From positions 62,001 to 126,000 of the forward strand of contig CAYYFE010000002.1 in the NCBI GenBank assembly GCA_964471115.1: a stretch of 64,000 nucleotides of DNA. Reading direction: 5' to 3'. The stretch's first letter is position 1. Every line of letters begins with the position of its first letter. The position numbers and the translations under genes are program-made. Shown here in pieces: positions 42,564 through 51,761 of the stretch. Origin of the DNA: SYFT01 sp964471115 (lineage in GTDB: Bacteria > Acidobacteriota > Vicinamibacteria > Vicinamibacterales > SCN-69-37). Under the pieces are notes generated by a model. The model saw nothing but the letters and a program-made list of their open reading frames with translations, searched no databases and had not been told where the DNA came from.

Positions 42564-45500
42564 TCATTTGAACGTCACGTGCAAGTACACCGAGTGCCGG
42601 GTGTACATGTCGTAGAACGGCTTGAATGTTGCGTCGCCGATCGTGAACTGCAGCGTGGACGGGTCGCCCTTGATCGAACGGCTGATGTCGGCGGCGTCGA
42701 GCACGACATTGCGCCAGTCGGTGCGCGCCGCCGGCTCCTCGGCCGCCAGCAGCACCGGTCCCCACAGCAGGCTGGCGACGTTGGGCTGATCCATCACGTG
42801 GTCGAGGTGGAAGGAGAAGGGCATGCGCAGCTCAATCGTGTCGCCATCACGCCACGTGCGTGAAAGTGTCACGTAGCTGCCTGGCGTGGCCGTCACGGCC
42901 TGATTCTGGCCGTTGATCGTCACGAAGAACCCCTTGGTGGCCCAGCCGGGCACCCGCACCTTCACGTCGAAGCGGCCCGAGCCGGTGATGACCAGCTTCG
43001 TCGTATCGGCCTTCGGGAAGTTGGTGACCTGCTTGACGGTCACCTTGCGCTCCGTCCACGTCAGCGTGGACGGGATGAACAGGTTCACGTAGAGCGCGGA
43101 GTGGTCGGCCGCGTGAAAGTAGATCGTGTCCTGCAGCTTCGTGTGGCTCTCGAGCGCCGTGCCGTTGCAGCAGGTGAAGCCGTTCATGTTGGCGTTGCCG
43201 AACCGCTTCTGCGCGCCGGGGTTGAGCGGCACGTGATAGGTGTTGCCCGGATCGTTTTCGGCGACCGACGCCAGGATGTGGTTGTAGATGGCCCGCTCGT
43301 AGTGATCCATGTACTTGGCCGTCTGGTCGTACATGAAGAGCTGCCGGTCGAGCTTCAGCAGGTTGTAGGTGGCGCACGTTTCGTTCTGGCCGCCCTGCGC
43401 GAAGCCGTTCTCCCAGATTGTGTTCGGCTGGATCGTGAAACACTCGGCGTTGTTCGGATTGCGCGCGCCGGCCACGCCGCCGATGCTGTACGTGTAACCG
43501 CTGTTGACGATCTCCCAGAAGTTCGAGGCGATCTGGTAATACGGCAGTTCCTTCGTATTGCGGAACGTCTCGAGCGCGCCGGTGATCTGCGGAATGTGCT
43601 GGTTGGCGTGTTTGCCGCGCACGGTATCGACGCCCTTGGCCAGCCCGTGGTCGTGCGCCGCGTTGCCGAAGAAGAAGTTCGTGTTGTCGAAGAGCTTCGC
43701 CGTGTCGAGGAACCGGCGCTCGCCGGTCAGGCGGTACAGCCGGGCCATCGCTTCGTTCATGCCGCCGTATTCACCGGCGATGTACCGGTTCCACATGCTG
43801 ATGCGCGTCTCGGCCGGCAGCGCCGCCAGCCGCGCCTGCACCCAGGCGCCCATCCCGCGCGCAATCTCCAGCGCCTTCTTGTTGCCAGCCACTTCATACG
43901 TGTCGAGCAGGCCCGCCAGAATCTTGTGCAGCGTGTAATACGGCGCCCAGATCTGGCTGTCCTGTGTGCCGTACGTCGCGCCGCGCTCCAGCATGATGAA
44001 CTGGTCGGGCGGATACGCGCTGATGAAGCCTGTGCCCCAGTTCCAGTAGTCGGTGCGAATCGCGCCGGTGCGCAGGTTCGAGTCGTAGCTCTGGCGGCCC
44101 GGCCCCACCGGCACCGCGCGCGGATCCGCCACCGACGGACCACCCGGCTGCGCGGGTTTGCCCGACTTCTGCTGCAGGTCGTACAACGTGTCGACCAGGT
44201 AGTTCATCCGCTTCAGGAACTCGGCCTGCATCGCCGGGTCGAACCCCGTGCTCGCATACGCCTGCGCGATGGCCGTCAGGTAGTGGCCGCTCGCATGTCC
44301 CCGCAGCCTCGTCGTCTGGTTGTCCCACCCCTGAAGCGCCGTGGCGCCGGGCGGCTGCGGCTGGCCGAACGCGTCGCGGAAGTTGTACAGGAAGCTGTCG
44401 GGATTGGAGGCCAGCAGGCCGCGCAGGAACTTCGTGCGGTTCCACATGAACGGCGTCGTGCGGCCGTCGGCATCCGGGTCGAGCGTCACGCGGTCGAGGG
44501 CAAACGCCTCGACCAGCCGTTCGGGCGGTGTGATGGTGCCGGTCGGCACCTTCACGATCACCGTGGCGGTCGGCGTGAAGCGCGTGCCCGGTACGCGGCC
44601 GGTCACCGTGTACGTGCCCGGCTTGATCACGTCACTGTTGTCGGTCGGCGCGGGCCACAACACGCGCACGTCGCCGGCGACGTTCCCCGCGTAGGTCGCC
44701 GGGATCGTGTACGGCAGACGCGGCATGTGGCCGACGATGGTCTCGACGGTGACGTTGGAGACGGCCGTCAGCCGCGCCGCGAACGGGGAGGTGGTGGGGA
44801 TGTTGGCCGTCGAGATCTGCGGCTCCGCGCCGCGTCCGGCTCGACCGGCACGCCCCTGTGCCGTCTGCGTCGCGGCCAACGCGTTGCGGCGAATCGTGGC
44901 GATGGGTTCGTCGCCCAGCGCGATGCGGTACAGGCGGATGTCGCGGAAGCGCCCGTGCAACGTCGGCGCCCCATCGTCCTGCGTGCGGCCGAGGAACAGG
45001 CGGTTGGTGGAGAGGGAGGGCGGGACGATTTGATCCGGTGTCACCGCCACATCGGTGGCCTGACCCGCGCGTTGCCCGTCGACATATGTGGTGAGCGTCT
45101 TCGCCGCCGGGTCCAGGATGACGGCGAAGTGGGTCCACTGGTTTTCGGTCAGCGGCCGCGGCGCGGTCTGGCCCTTGACCTGGCCGTCGACCACGGCGGT
45201 CGCGCGGAAGCCCTGGGTGTCCACTGCGCCGTAGAGCCGCGTGCGGCTGTCCTGGCCGAAGTCGAAGATCGGGCCCGTGGCGCGGGTGGGCAGGTACAGC
45301 CAGCCGACCAGCGCGATGGCGTCCTCGCCGTCAAACGCTTCGGCGGGCAGCTGCAGGTAGCTGCCGTCTCCCGTGAGCAGCAGCACGCGGCGCTGCGGGC
45401 CGTCCTCGACGAACACCGGCCCCGTGCCGCGCAGCGTGGCGTGCAACTGGTTGCGCGACGAGTCCTCGGCGTTGCCGTTCAGGACGTACCGGGCAATCAG

Positions 45501-45626
45501 CGCGGTTTCGCCGATGCCGTCCAGGAACTGGTCGCCGCCGCTCTGTTGCGACTGGGCGGTGTTCTGGGCGATGACGGCGCCGAGGGTGGAAATCGCGAGG
45601 ACGACGGCAAGGACAACACGGGTCAT
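42564..45626 (-). CDS. Secreted GH127 (DUF1680) glycoside hydrolase with LamG domain
   Basis: A 1020-residue exported enzyme. It has a signal peptide (VVLAVVLAISTLGAVIA), a concanavalin/LamG-like domain (about 40-245, with SYLQLPAEAFDGEDAIALVG and TTYVDGQRAG), a small beta domain (about 285-370) and the GH127 (alpha/alpha)6 barrel (about 380-850). Beta-L-arabinofuranosidases of this family use a zinc-bound cysteine nucleophile. The corresponding Glu-x-Cys (NETCATYNLLKL) and Cys-Cys (GFTCCNGTALESH) are present. It probably removes arabinofuranose from plant polysaccharides or glycoproteins. The start is set by GGGGAG and the signal peptide. Confidence 0.88.
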   Translation of the reverse strand: MTRVVLAVVLAISTLGAVIAQNTAQSQQSGGDQFLDGIGETALIARYVLNGNAEDSSRNQLHATLRGTGPVFVEDGPQRRVLLLTGDGSYLQLPAEAFDGEDAIALVGWLYLPTRATGPIFDFGQDSRTRLYGAVDTQGFRATAVVDGQVKGQTAPRPLTENQWTHFAVILDPAAKTLTTYVDGQRAGQATDVAVTPDQIVPPSLSTNRLFLGRTQDDGAPTLHGRFRDIRLYRIALGDEPIATIRRNALAATQTAQGRAGRAGRGAEPQISTANIPTTSPFAARLTAVSNVTVETIVGHMPRLPYTIPATYAGNVAGDVRVLWPAPTDNSDVIKPGTYTVTGRVPGTRFTPTATVIVKVPTGTITPPERLVEAFALDRVTLDPDADGRTTPFMWNRTKFLRGLLASNPDSFLYNFRDAFGQPQPPGATALQGWDNQTTRLRGHASGHYLTAIAQAYASTGFDPAMQAEFLKRMNYLVDTLYDLQQKSGKPAQPGGPSVADPRAVPVGPGRQSYDSNLRTGAIRTDYWNWGTGFISAYPPDQFIMLERGATYGTQDSQIWAPYYTLHKILAGLLDTYEVAGNKKALEIARGMGAWVQARLAALPAETRISMWNRYIAGEYGGMNEAMARLYRLTGERRFLDTAKLFDNTNFFFGNAAHDHGLAKGVDTVRGKHANQHIPQITGALETFRNTKELPYYQIASNFWEIVNSGYTYSIGGVAGARNPNNAECFTIQPNTIWENGFAQGGQNETCATYNLLKLDRQLFMYDQTAKYMDHYERAIYNHILASVAENDPGNTYHVPLNPGAQKRFGNANMNGFTCCNGTALESHTKLQDTIYFHAADHSALYVNLFIPSTLTWTERKVTVKQVTNFPKADTTKLVITGSGRFDVKVRVPGWATKGFFVTINGQNQAVTATPGSYVTLSRTWRDGDTIELRMPFSFHLDHVMDQPNVASLLWGPVLLAAEEPAARTDWRNVVLDAADISRSIKGDPSTLQFTIGDATFKPFYDMYTRHSVYLHVTFK

Positions 45627-45683
45627 GACTTGTAACTCCCCGGGGCAATTATGTGCGACTTCGCGCACCGTTGACAGCCGGCG

Positions 45684-45944
45684 TCACCTCGCGGGACTGG
45701 CAGGCCGGCCGAAGTACAGGATGTAGCCGTTCGGGTCCTGAATCTCGAAGCCGCGCAGACCGTCGGTGTTGTTCTCGATCGGCAGGAAGAACTCGACGTG
45801 GCGAGAGGCGAACTCGGCGGCCAGCGCGTCCGGGTCGGGCACGAAGAAGTAGGCGTCCCAGCGTGCGATGCCGTGTCCGATGTCGCGGGTGTGGTTGGGC
45901 ACCGGCTCCACCTCGATGGCCTTGCCGATCTCTGGGTAGGGCAT
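45684..45944 (-). CDS. VOC-fold protein, N-terminally truncated (glyoxalase-like)
   Basis: An 86-residue frame that encodes only the second half of a VOC-superfamily protein: DAYFFVPDPDALAAEFASRHVEFF, then RGFEIQDPNGYILYFGRP, the C-terminal beta-alpha-beta-beta-beta module with a metal-ligand glutamate. Complete members are about 115-135 residues with two modules. Upstream in frame, a stop occurs seven codons before the ATG. The missing half coincides with the left edge of the restriction island, so the gene was probably cut by insertion or deletion there. It may still be expressed. Confidence 0.65.
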   Translation of the reverse strand: MPYPEIGKAIEVEPVPNHTRDIGHGIARWDAYFFVPDPDALAAEFASRHVEFFLPIENNTDGLRGFEIQDPNGYILYFGRPASPAR

Positions 45945-46046
45945 GGGCCCGCTGTAGGATAGCGGTTACATGGTAAGGAGAACGGGAGCCAAGTCCGTCA
46001 GCTAGGCCGCTTCACCTCCAGCGGCTACAATCTTGCGCAGTTCCGC

Positions 46047-48911
46047 ATGACCCCGTCAGGCAGTTCCCAGGCCCCGGAGGCCCTTGCTCGCGAGAAGATC
46101 GACGCCCTGCTGGAGCAGTCTGGTTGGGTCGTGCAGAGTCGCGACGAGATGAACGTGACGTTGCCGGCTGTCGCCGTGCGGGAGTTCAGACTCGAACGCG
46201 GACACGGGTACGCGGATTACCTGCTCTTTGTCGACGGCAAACCGATCGGCGTCTGCGAGGCCAAGAAGGCGGGCGTTCCGGTCCGCAACGTCGAGGTCCA
46301 GACCCGGAAATACGTCGACGGCTTGCCGGCCGCTCTTGACGCGCCGTTCAAGCCACTGCCGTTTGCGTACATCTCGACCGGAGACGAAACCGCGTTCATC
46401 AACCACCTCGATCCGCATCCCAGGACTCGGGAGGTCTACAGCTTCCATCGGCCCGAAACCGTACGCGAATGGCTGGCGGACTTCACGCTCGATGAATGGA
46501 TCAAGCGTTCAGGAGGCTTCTACACCGCCGCGGACGACACGAAGCCATCAACGCTCCGGGCCCGGTTCCGTGCCATGCCTCCCGTGGACCTGCCAGGGCT
46601 CTGGCCAAACAAGGTGCAGGCCGTGGCCGGCATCGAAAAGAGCCTGTTCGACGACAAACCCCGCGCCTTGATTCAGATGGCGACCGGCACGGGCAAAACC
46701 CTGCTGGCGGTGACCGCCCTGTACCGGCTGATCAAGTTCGGAGGCGCGAGGCGGGTGCTCTTCCTGGTCGACCGCGCCAACCTTGGCGAGCAGGCTGAGA
46801 AGGAATTTCAGAGCTACCGAACCCCAGACGATCAGCGGAAGTTCACGGAGCTGTACACCGTCCAGCGGCTGACATCAAACACCATCGGCTCGTCCAGCAA
46901 GGTCGTCATTTCCACCATTCAACGCCTGTATTCGATTCTCAAGGGCGAGGCTGAACTCGATCCGGAACAGGAAGAACAGTCGGCCTTCGACAGCGACAGC
47001 GTCACGAGGCGGGAGCCGCCGGACGTGGCCTACAACAGAGCCGTGCCGCCCGAGTTCTTCGACGTCATCTTCGTCGACGAATGCCATCGCAGCATCTACA
47101 CGCTCTGGCGGCAGGTGCTCGAGTACTTCGACGCACACCTCCTGGGACTGACGGCGACACCGGCCAAACACACCTACGGATTCTTCCATCAGAACGTCGT
47201 CATGGAATACCCGCACGAGCGAGCGGTGGCCGACGGCGCCAACGTCAACTTCGACGTGTACCGCATCCGGACGACGGTGACGGCGCAGGGGGCGACGGTC
47301 GAGGCCGGGCCTGGGGTGATGCTCGGCTACCGCGACCGCCTGACGCGGCGGACGCGCTGGGAGGCGCCCGACGAGGACGTCACCTACGACGCCGGCGACC
47401 TGGACCGGAATGTGGTAGTACCGGATCAGATTCGCACCATCGTTCGGACCTTTCGCGACCGCGTACTCAAGGAGGCATTTCCCGATCGCACCGAGGTGCC
47501 CAAGACGTTGATCTTCGCCAAGGACGACAGTCACGCCGAAGACATCGTGCGGATCCTGCGCGAAGAGTTCGGGCGCGGCAACGACTTCGCTCAGAAGATC
47601 ACCTACAAGGTGACCAGTGCGAAGCCGGCCGACCTGATCCAGAGTTTCCGGAACAGCTTCAATCCGCGCGTGGCGGTGACCGTGGACCTCATTGCGACCG
47701 GTACGGACATCAAGCCCGTGGAAATCGTGATGTTCATGCGGACGGTGAAGTCCCGGGTGCTCTTTGAGCAGATGAAGGGTCGAGGCGTCCGTGTGATCAA
47801 TCCGGACGAACTGCGCGCCGTGACGCCGGACGCCAAGGCCAAGACGCACTTCCTCATCGTCGACTGTGTCGGCGTGTGTGAGGCAAGGCTGGCCGACACC
47901 AAGCAGCTCGAACGCAACCGTGCGGTGTCCTTGAAGGAACTGCTGGAGCACGTGGCGGCTGGTGGTACCAACGACGACTACATCTCATCGCTGGCCGGCC
48001 GCATTGCGCGCATCGACCAGCAGTGCGGCCCAGAGGACAGGCGACAGGTAGCCGAGGTGACAGGGGGCTTCAGCCTCTCGCAGCTCTCCGCCGTCTTGCT
48101 GCAATCTGTGGATGACGATCTGCAGGAGAGCGCGGCGCGGCGGATGTTCGCGCTCGGACCGGAGCAGGAGCCGACTGAGGAGCAGCTCAAGGAAGCCTCG
48201 AAGCCGATGAAGCTGGAAGCGACGCGGGTGCTGATGGCCACGCCCCGGCTGCGGACGCTGCTGGTTGAGCTCAAGCAGAAGTTCGAGCAGGTATTCGACG
48301 AGGTCACGCAGGACCGTCTGATCGAAGACCAGACCGGGTTCGATGCTGCCGCGCGCGACCGGGCGCGGGAGATGGTGCAGTCGTTTGAGCAATTTCTCGC
48401 GGAGAACAAGAACGAGATTGACGCGCTGCAGTTCTTCTACGCGGTGCCTCACAAGCGCCGTTTGCGATACGAGGACATCAAGGCGCTGGCGGACGCCGTT
48501 TCAGCGCCGCCGCGGTCGTGGACGCCTGACGCGTTGTGGCGGGCCTACGAGATCCTGGAGAAATCGAAGGTGCGGGGCGCGTCGGCGGGCCGGCTCTTGA
48601 CCGATGTGGTCAGCCTCGTGCGTTATGCGTTGCATCAGGACGCGGAACTGGTGCCGCATGAAGAGCGTGTGCAGGCGCGGTATCAGGCGTGGCTTGCGCA
48701 ACAGGCCAACACCGGCCGCGCGTTCACCGAGGAGCAGCGACGCTGGCTGGACATGATGAAGGACCACATTGCGACGAGCCTGGAGATCGAAGTCGACGAT
48801 TTCGATCTGACGCCCTTCGCCGACCAGGGCGGCTTGGCTCGTGCTGCGAGGGTGTTTGGGCCAGAACTAAAGGACGTGGTTCGCGAGCTCAATGAGGTAC
48901 TGGCCGCATGA
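46047..48911 (+). CDS. hsdR: Type I restriction endonuclease subunit R
   Basis: A 954-residue motor/nuclease. The N-terminal PD-(D/E)xK nuclease has D57 (GYADYLLFVDGKPIG) and CEAKK (E71, K73). The superfamily 2 translocase carries ATGTGKTLL (about 213), VDECHRS (about 350), TATPAKHTYG, and FMRTVKSRVLFEQMKGRG as motif VI. The C-terminal helical part (about 640-954) contacts the methylase. It is shorter than the enteric EcoKI protein. TACAAT lies 15 bases before the ATG and no ribosome site is seen. It overlaps hsdS by four bases. Confidence 0.95.
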   Translation: MTPSGSSQAPEALAREKIDALLEQSGWVVQSRDEMNVTLPAVAVREFRLERGHGYADYLLFVDGKPIGVCEAKKAGVPVRNVEVQTRKYVDGLPAALDAPFKPLPFAYISTGDETAFINHLDPHPRTREVYSFHRPETVREWLADFTLDEWIKRSGGFYTAADDTKPSTLRARFRAMPPVDLPGLWPNKVQAVAGIEKSLFDDKPRALIQMATGTGKTLLAVTALYRLIKFGGARRVLFLVDRANLGEQAEKEFQSYRTPDDQRKFTELYTVQRLTSNTIGSSSKVVISTIQRLYSILKGEAELDPEQEEQSAFDSDSVTRREPPDVAYNRAVPPEFFDVIFVDECHRSIYTLWRQVLEYFDAHLLGLTATPAKHTYGFFHQNVVMEYPHERAVADGANVNFDVYRIRTTVTAQGATVEAGPGVMLGYRDRLTRRTRWEAPDEDVTYDAGDLDRNVVVPDQIRTIVRTFRDRVLKEAFPDRTEVPKTLIFAKDDSHAEDIVRILREEFGRGNDFAQKITYKVTSAKPADLIQSFRNSFNPRVAVTVDLIATGTDIKPVEIVMFMRTVKSRVLFEQMKGRGVRVINPDELRAVTPDAKAKTHFLIVDCVGVCEARLADTKQLERNRAVSLKELLEHVAAGGTNDDYISSLAGRIARIDQQCGPEDRRQVAEVTGGFSLSQLSAVLLQSVDDDLQESAARRMFALGPEQEPTEEQLKEASKPMKLEATRVLMATPRLRTLLVELKQKFEQVFDEVTQDRLIEDQTGFDAAARDRAREMVQSFEQFLAENKNEIDALQFFYAVPHKRRLRYEDIKALADAVSAPPRSWTPDALWRAYEILEKSKVRGASAGRLLTDVVSLVRYALHQDAELVPHEERVQARYQAWLAQQANTGRAFTEEQRRWLDMMKDHIATSLEIEVDDFDLTPFADQGGLARAARVFGPELKDVVRELNEVLAA

Positions 48912-50434
48912 GCCTGCCGCGTGGTTGGACGTTGGCGGCGATCGCTGACTTCACGGTTGCCAAAGTTGAGCAAAGGGCGCCTGGTCGCCACGTGCGGTAT
49001 GTGGACATCAGTGCGATTGATCGCGCTCGCAAGGTCGTCGGTGCAGTAGAGGAGGTAGATGCCAAGACAGCTCCAACACGAGCTAGGCAATGGATCCGCT
49101 CGGGCGACGTACTCGTATCGATGACGAGGCCGAATCTGAATGCCGTCGCGATGATTACTGCGGATTTGGAGGGCGCGGTGGCCTCCACTGGGTTCGATGT
49201 CCTTCGAGCGCTTGGTGTCCTTCCAGGGTGGTTGTTTGCCCGTGTTAGAAGTCGAGAGTTCGTCAATGACATCTGTGACGACGTGCAGGGTGTCGTGTAC
49301 CCCGCCGTTCGGCCAGACGACATTCGCGGACACCGAATGCCGATTCCGCCGGGTCGCGAGCAACGTCGTATCGTCGACGCCCTCGACAGCTACATGTCCC
49401 GCCTCGACGCCGCCGAAAAGAGTCTGGAGGAGGCGCAGGCGAAGTTGAAGGCGTATCGGGCTTCGGTGCTGAAGGCGGCGGTGGAGGGGCGGCTCGTGCC
49501 GACCGAGGCCGAGCTGGCCCGGCGCGAGAAGCGCTCCTACGAACCCGCGCAGGTCCTGCTCGACCGCATCCTCAAGGAGCGCCGCCGCCGCTGGGAGGCA
49601 GCCGAACTCGCCCGCCTCAAGAAGGCGGGCAAGGCGCCGAAAGACGACAAGTGGAAGGCGAAGTACAAGGAGCCCGTGGAGCCCAAGACCAGCGGTTTGC
49701 CTCCGCTCTCCGACGGCTGGTGTTGGGCGTCGGTTGATCAGTTGCTGACCGAGAGGCTCTCCAACGGCAGGTCTGTGCCGAGCGGCTCCGGACATCCCGT
49801 TCTCAGGTTGACCGCCATCCGCGATGGGGGTGTCGAACTCACCGAGCAAAAGCGAGGCTCCTGGGGGAGCATCGATCCGGCGGAATTCGTGGTCGAGCGC
49901 GACGACTTCCTCATCGTTCGGGGCAATGGGTCACTACACTTGGTTGGTCGAGGTGGCCGAGTCGGCGAGGTCCGAGACGCCGTCGCTTTTCCCGATACCC
50001 TGATTAGAGCCCGAATCGCAGGCGTCACCCCTGACCTGTTCACTTTTCTGTGGGATAGCGAGCCAGTTCGGCGCCACATCGAGAAGAGGGCCAAGTCCAC
50101 CGCCGGCATCTACAAAGTGAATCAGGCCGATCTCGAGCATACGCCGATAGCAGTCGCACCTGAGCGCGAGCAGGGTCGCTTGATTGACGAAATTGAGAGA
50201 CTGCTTTCGGTGTCAACGTCAGCCAATGCTTCGGTTGAGCGCGAAGTCGCAAGAATCGGACTGCTTCGCCAAGCGATCCTGAAATGGGCCTTCGAGGGCC
50301 GGCTCGTGGACCAGGATCCGAACGACGAGCCAGCCGAAGAACTCCTAGCCCGCGTCCGCGCGGAGCGAGCCACAGCGCCAAAGCCGGGCAGGACCGGGCG
50401 CCGCCGGCACCCCAGTCAAGGGGCCGTCGGGTAG
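48908..50434 (+). CDS. hsdS: Type I restriction specificity subunit S
   Basis: A 508-residue protein with two target-recognition domains (about 5-150 and 270-420), each followed by a helical spacer. The central spacer holds DALDSYMSRLDAAEKSLEEA and AYRASVLKAAVEGRLVPTE; the C-terminal one has ARIGLLRQAILKWAFEGRLV, a repeated pattern typical of HsdS. It dictates the bipartite DNA target of the complex. The DNA of both recognition domains is visibly less GC-rich than the spacers, as expected from domain exchange. It is followed after five bases by the convergent toxin-antitoxin-chaperone operon rather than hsdM. Confidence 0.93.
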   Translation: MSLPRGWTLAAIADFTVAKVEQRAPGRHVRYVDISAIDRARKVVGAVEEVDAKTAPTRARQWIRSGDVLVSMTRPNLNAVAMITADLEGAVASTGFDVLRALGVLPGWLFARVRSREFVNDICDDVQGVVYPAVRPDDIRGHRMPIPPGREQRRIVDALDSYMSRLDAAEKSLEEAQAKLKAYRASVLKAAVEGRLVPTEAELARREKRSYEPAQVLLDRILKERRRRWEAAELARLKKAGKAPKDDKWKAKYKEPVEPKTSGLPPLSDGWCWASVDQLLTERLSNGRSVPSGSGHPVLRLTAIRDGGVELTEQKRGSWGSIDPAEFVVERDDFLIVRGNGSLHLVGRGGRVGEVRDAVAFPDTLIRARIAGVTPDLFTFLWDSEPVRRHIEKRAKSTAGIYKVNQADLEHTPIAVAPEREQGRLIDEIERLLSVSTSANASVEREVARIGLLRQAILKWAFEGRLVDQDPNDEPAEELLARVRAERATAPKPGRTGRRRHPSQGAVG

Positions 50435-50439
50435 CATCT

Positions 50440-50700
50440 TCAGCGGCCCAATGTGGGGCCCAGATGACGACCGAAGATCTTCAGTAGTCGTTCCTCCCAG
50501 CCGCCCTGTTCGTAGTCAAAGGCATGCCGTTGGATGTCAGCGATGTCTTCTTCGCTCAGCCGAATTTCCTGGGTGCCTGGACGATAACAGTCTTGAAGCC
50601 TCAGCATCAGATTCTGAAAGCCACCTTGGTTCCGGCTGGCGCGATCCTGCCTGAAGAGTTCAGCCCGTTCAACTTCATCCAGTACGAAGAACTTCGCCAT
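50440..50700 (-). CDS. Small hypothetical protein of the TAC operon (86 aa)
   Basis: An 86-residue soluble protein (MAKFFVLDEVERAELFRQD ... YEQGGWEERLLKIFGRHLG). No family recognised. Helical N-terminus, a central segment FQNLMLRLQDC and a C-terminal aromatic/basic helix. It is the last gene of the minus-strand operon mqsR-mqsA-secB-like, 12 bases downstream of the chaperone, so it probably belongs to the same defence or stress module. It could be an accessory factor or an unrelated passenger. Confidence 0.65.
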   Translation of the reverse strand: MAKFFVLDEVERAELFRQDRASRNQGGFQNLMLRLQDCYRPGTQEIRLSEEDIADIQRHAFDYEQGGWEERLLKIFGRHLGPTLGR

Positions 50701-50712
50701 TCGCTTCTCCGG

Positions 50713-51213
50713 CTATGGTCGGTGTTTCTCTCGCTTAGCCCTTTGCTTTTCTGGCCCTTCGGCAGGTGGCGCCTGGGCCAGCTGCCGCGCAGCCGTTGTC
50801 TTACTTGGATCAAAATTCTTCATCAACTCGACCACGTTCACGGTCGGTAGGTGGAAGGCGCCTCTCGGTGCGTTGGTCGTCACTGCGGCAAGATATTGCC
50901 GCGCATACGGTAGCAGGATGGCAACCGCCTGAAGCGATGCGAACTCCTGGATTCCAACGGTCGGTGTCCCGGAACGTGCAAATCGACCGACAACGGTCGT
51001 ATCCGCTGTCAGCTGGTGAATCGGGGCTCCAACAGTGATTGTGATTCTGACCTCAAATTCTGTGTCCGAGATGATCCGCCAGTCCCATCCGAATTCGTCC
51101 TTGCCATCACCCTCACTCGTGGTCGAACTCGGCCGCACCGCGTATGAGAGCTTAGTTGCGTACACGTCTAGGATTGAATAACCGCTGAGGGGAATCTCCT
51201 GGACCGCACTCAT
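50713..51213 (-). CDS. SecB-like chaperone of a toxin-antitoxin-chaperone system
   Basis: A 166-residue protein recognisable by the SecB signature near the C-terminus (LLPYARQYLAAVTTNAPRGA, then FHLPTVNVVELM; compare 'PyaRe.i...v..g.fp.l.l.Pvnf..l' of SecB). Beta-rich N-terminus (FGWDWRIISDTEFEVRITITV). It overlaps the mqsA-like gene by four bases. In toxin-antitoxin-chaperone (TAC) systems such a solitary SecB-like protein folds and protects the antitoxin. A genuine export SecB is less likely from this context. The acidic/basic tail (about 140-166) is low complexity. Confidence 0.82.
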   Translation of the reverse strand: MSAVQEIPLSGYSILDVYATKLSYAVRPSSTTSEGDGKDEFGWDWRIISDTEFEVRITITVGAPIHQLTADTTVVGRFARSGTPTVGIQEFASLQAVAILLPYARQYLAAVTTNAPRGAFHLPTVNVVELMKNFDPSKTTAARQLAQAPPAEGPEKQRAKREKHRP

Positions 51214-51761
51214 CGCATCGCCTCCATCGGAATAGACGGCAACTCGACCCGGTCGACTGTGCTGTCCACCTTGAAAGCGACGCGTTGCTCACGCCGCCAC
51301 TGCTCGATGTGAACGATCTTCGACCGGCGACGACGGGGGGCTTCTTGGGTTGGCGGGGCCAGGATCTGGCGTGCCTCCCGAGACGCGTCAAGGACTCGAA
51401 GGAGTCGATCGACCGGTGGCGACTGGAAGACGGTGCCGCGCTCCCAGCGCACGACCGTCTTCGGCCCGACGCCGAGGAGTTTCTCCAATTCCACCTGCGT
51501 CAGTCCCAGGCGCGCGCGAATGGCCCGCACTTCGTCCGGCGAGAGCAGTCCCTCCTCCTTCCGAAGGACCGCTGCCGCCCGGCGCTGGGCATCATCGGCC
51601 TGCTGAGGCGTCAGCAACACCTCGCCACATGACGTGCACCAGTCGCCTTCCACCTCGACCGACGCCTTGCGGCCAGCAATCGACACCTCAGTGACGGCGC
51701 GCCGGAATTCCACCGGCCCACCGCAGGCAACGCAATAGTTCTTGGTCTCCATAGCTGTCAT
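51210..51761 (-). CDS. mqsA: MqsA-like antitoxin with C-terminal extension
   Basis: A 183-residue protein. The N-terminal zinc domain has two CxxC pairs (NYCVACGG and DWCTSCGE), followed by an Xre-type HTH (about 68-125, RARLGLTQVELEKLLGVGPK). E. coli MqsA has 131 residues. The extra C-terminal 50 or so residues (from PPTQEAPRRRRSKIVHIEQW) fit the chaperone-addiction segment described for antitoxins of TAC systems. It neutralises MqsR and probably represses the operon. The ATG at 51761 overlaps the toxin stop (ATGA). The toxin-first order is that of mqsRA. Confidence 0.88.
   Translation of the reverse strand: MTAMETKNYCVACGGPVEFRRAVTEVSIAGRKASVEVEGDWCTSCGEVLLTPQQADDAQRRAAAVLRKEEGLLSPDEVRAIRARLGLTQVELEKLLGVGPKTVVRWERGTVFQSPPVDRLLRVLDASREARQILAPPTQEAPRRRRSKIVHIEQWRREQRVAFKVDSTVDRVELPSIPMEAMR

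Noticed and set aside
43101..45635. An open plus-strand frame of 844 codons opposite the GH127 gene
   Set aside because: Antisense shadow: the GH127 protein has a signal peptide, ribosome site and catalytic cysteines; the shadow product is low-complexity Arg/Val.
50713..51213. Housekeeping SecB for protein export
   Set aside because: The gene is embedded in and overlaps a toxin-antitoxin operon and has an atypical low-complexity tail; a TAC chaperone fits better.
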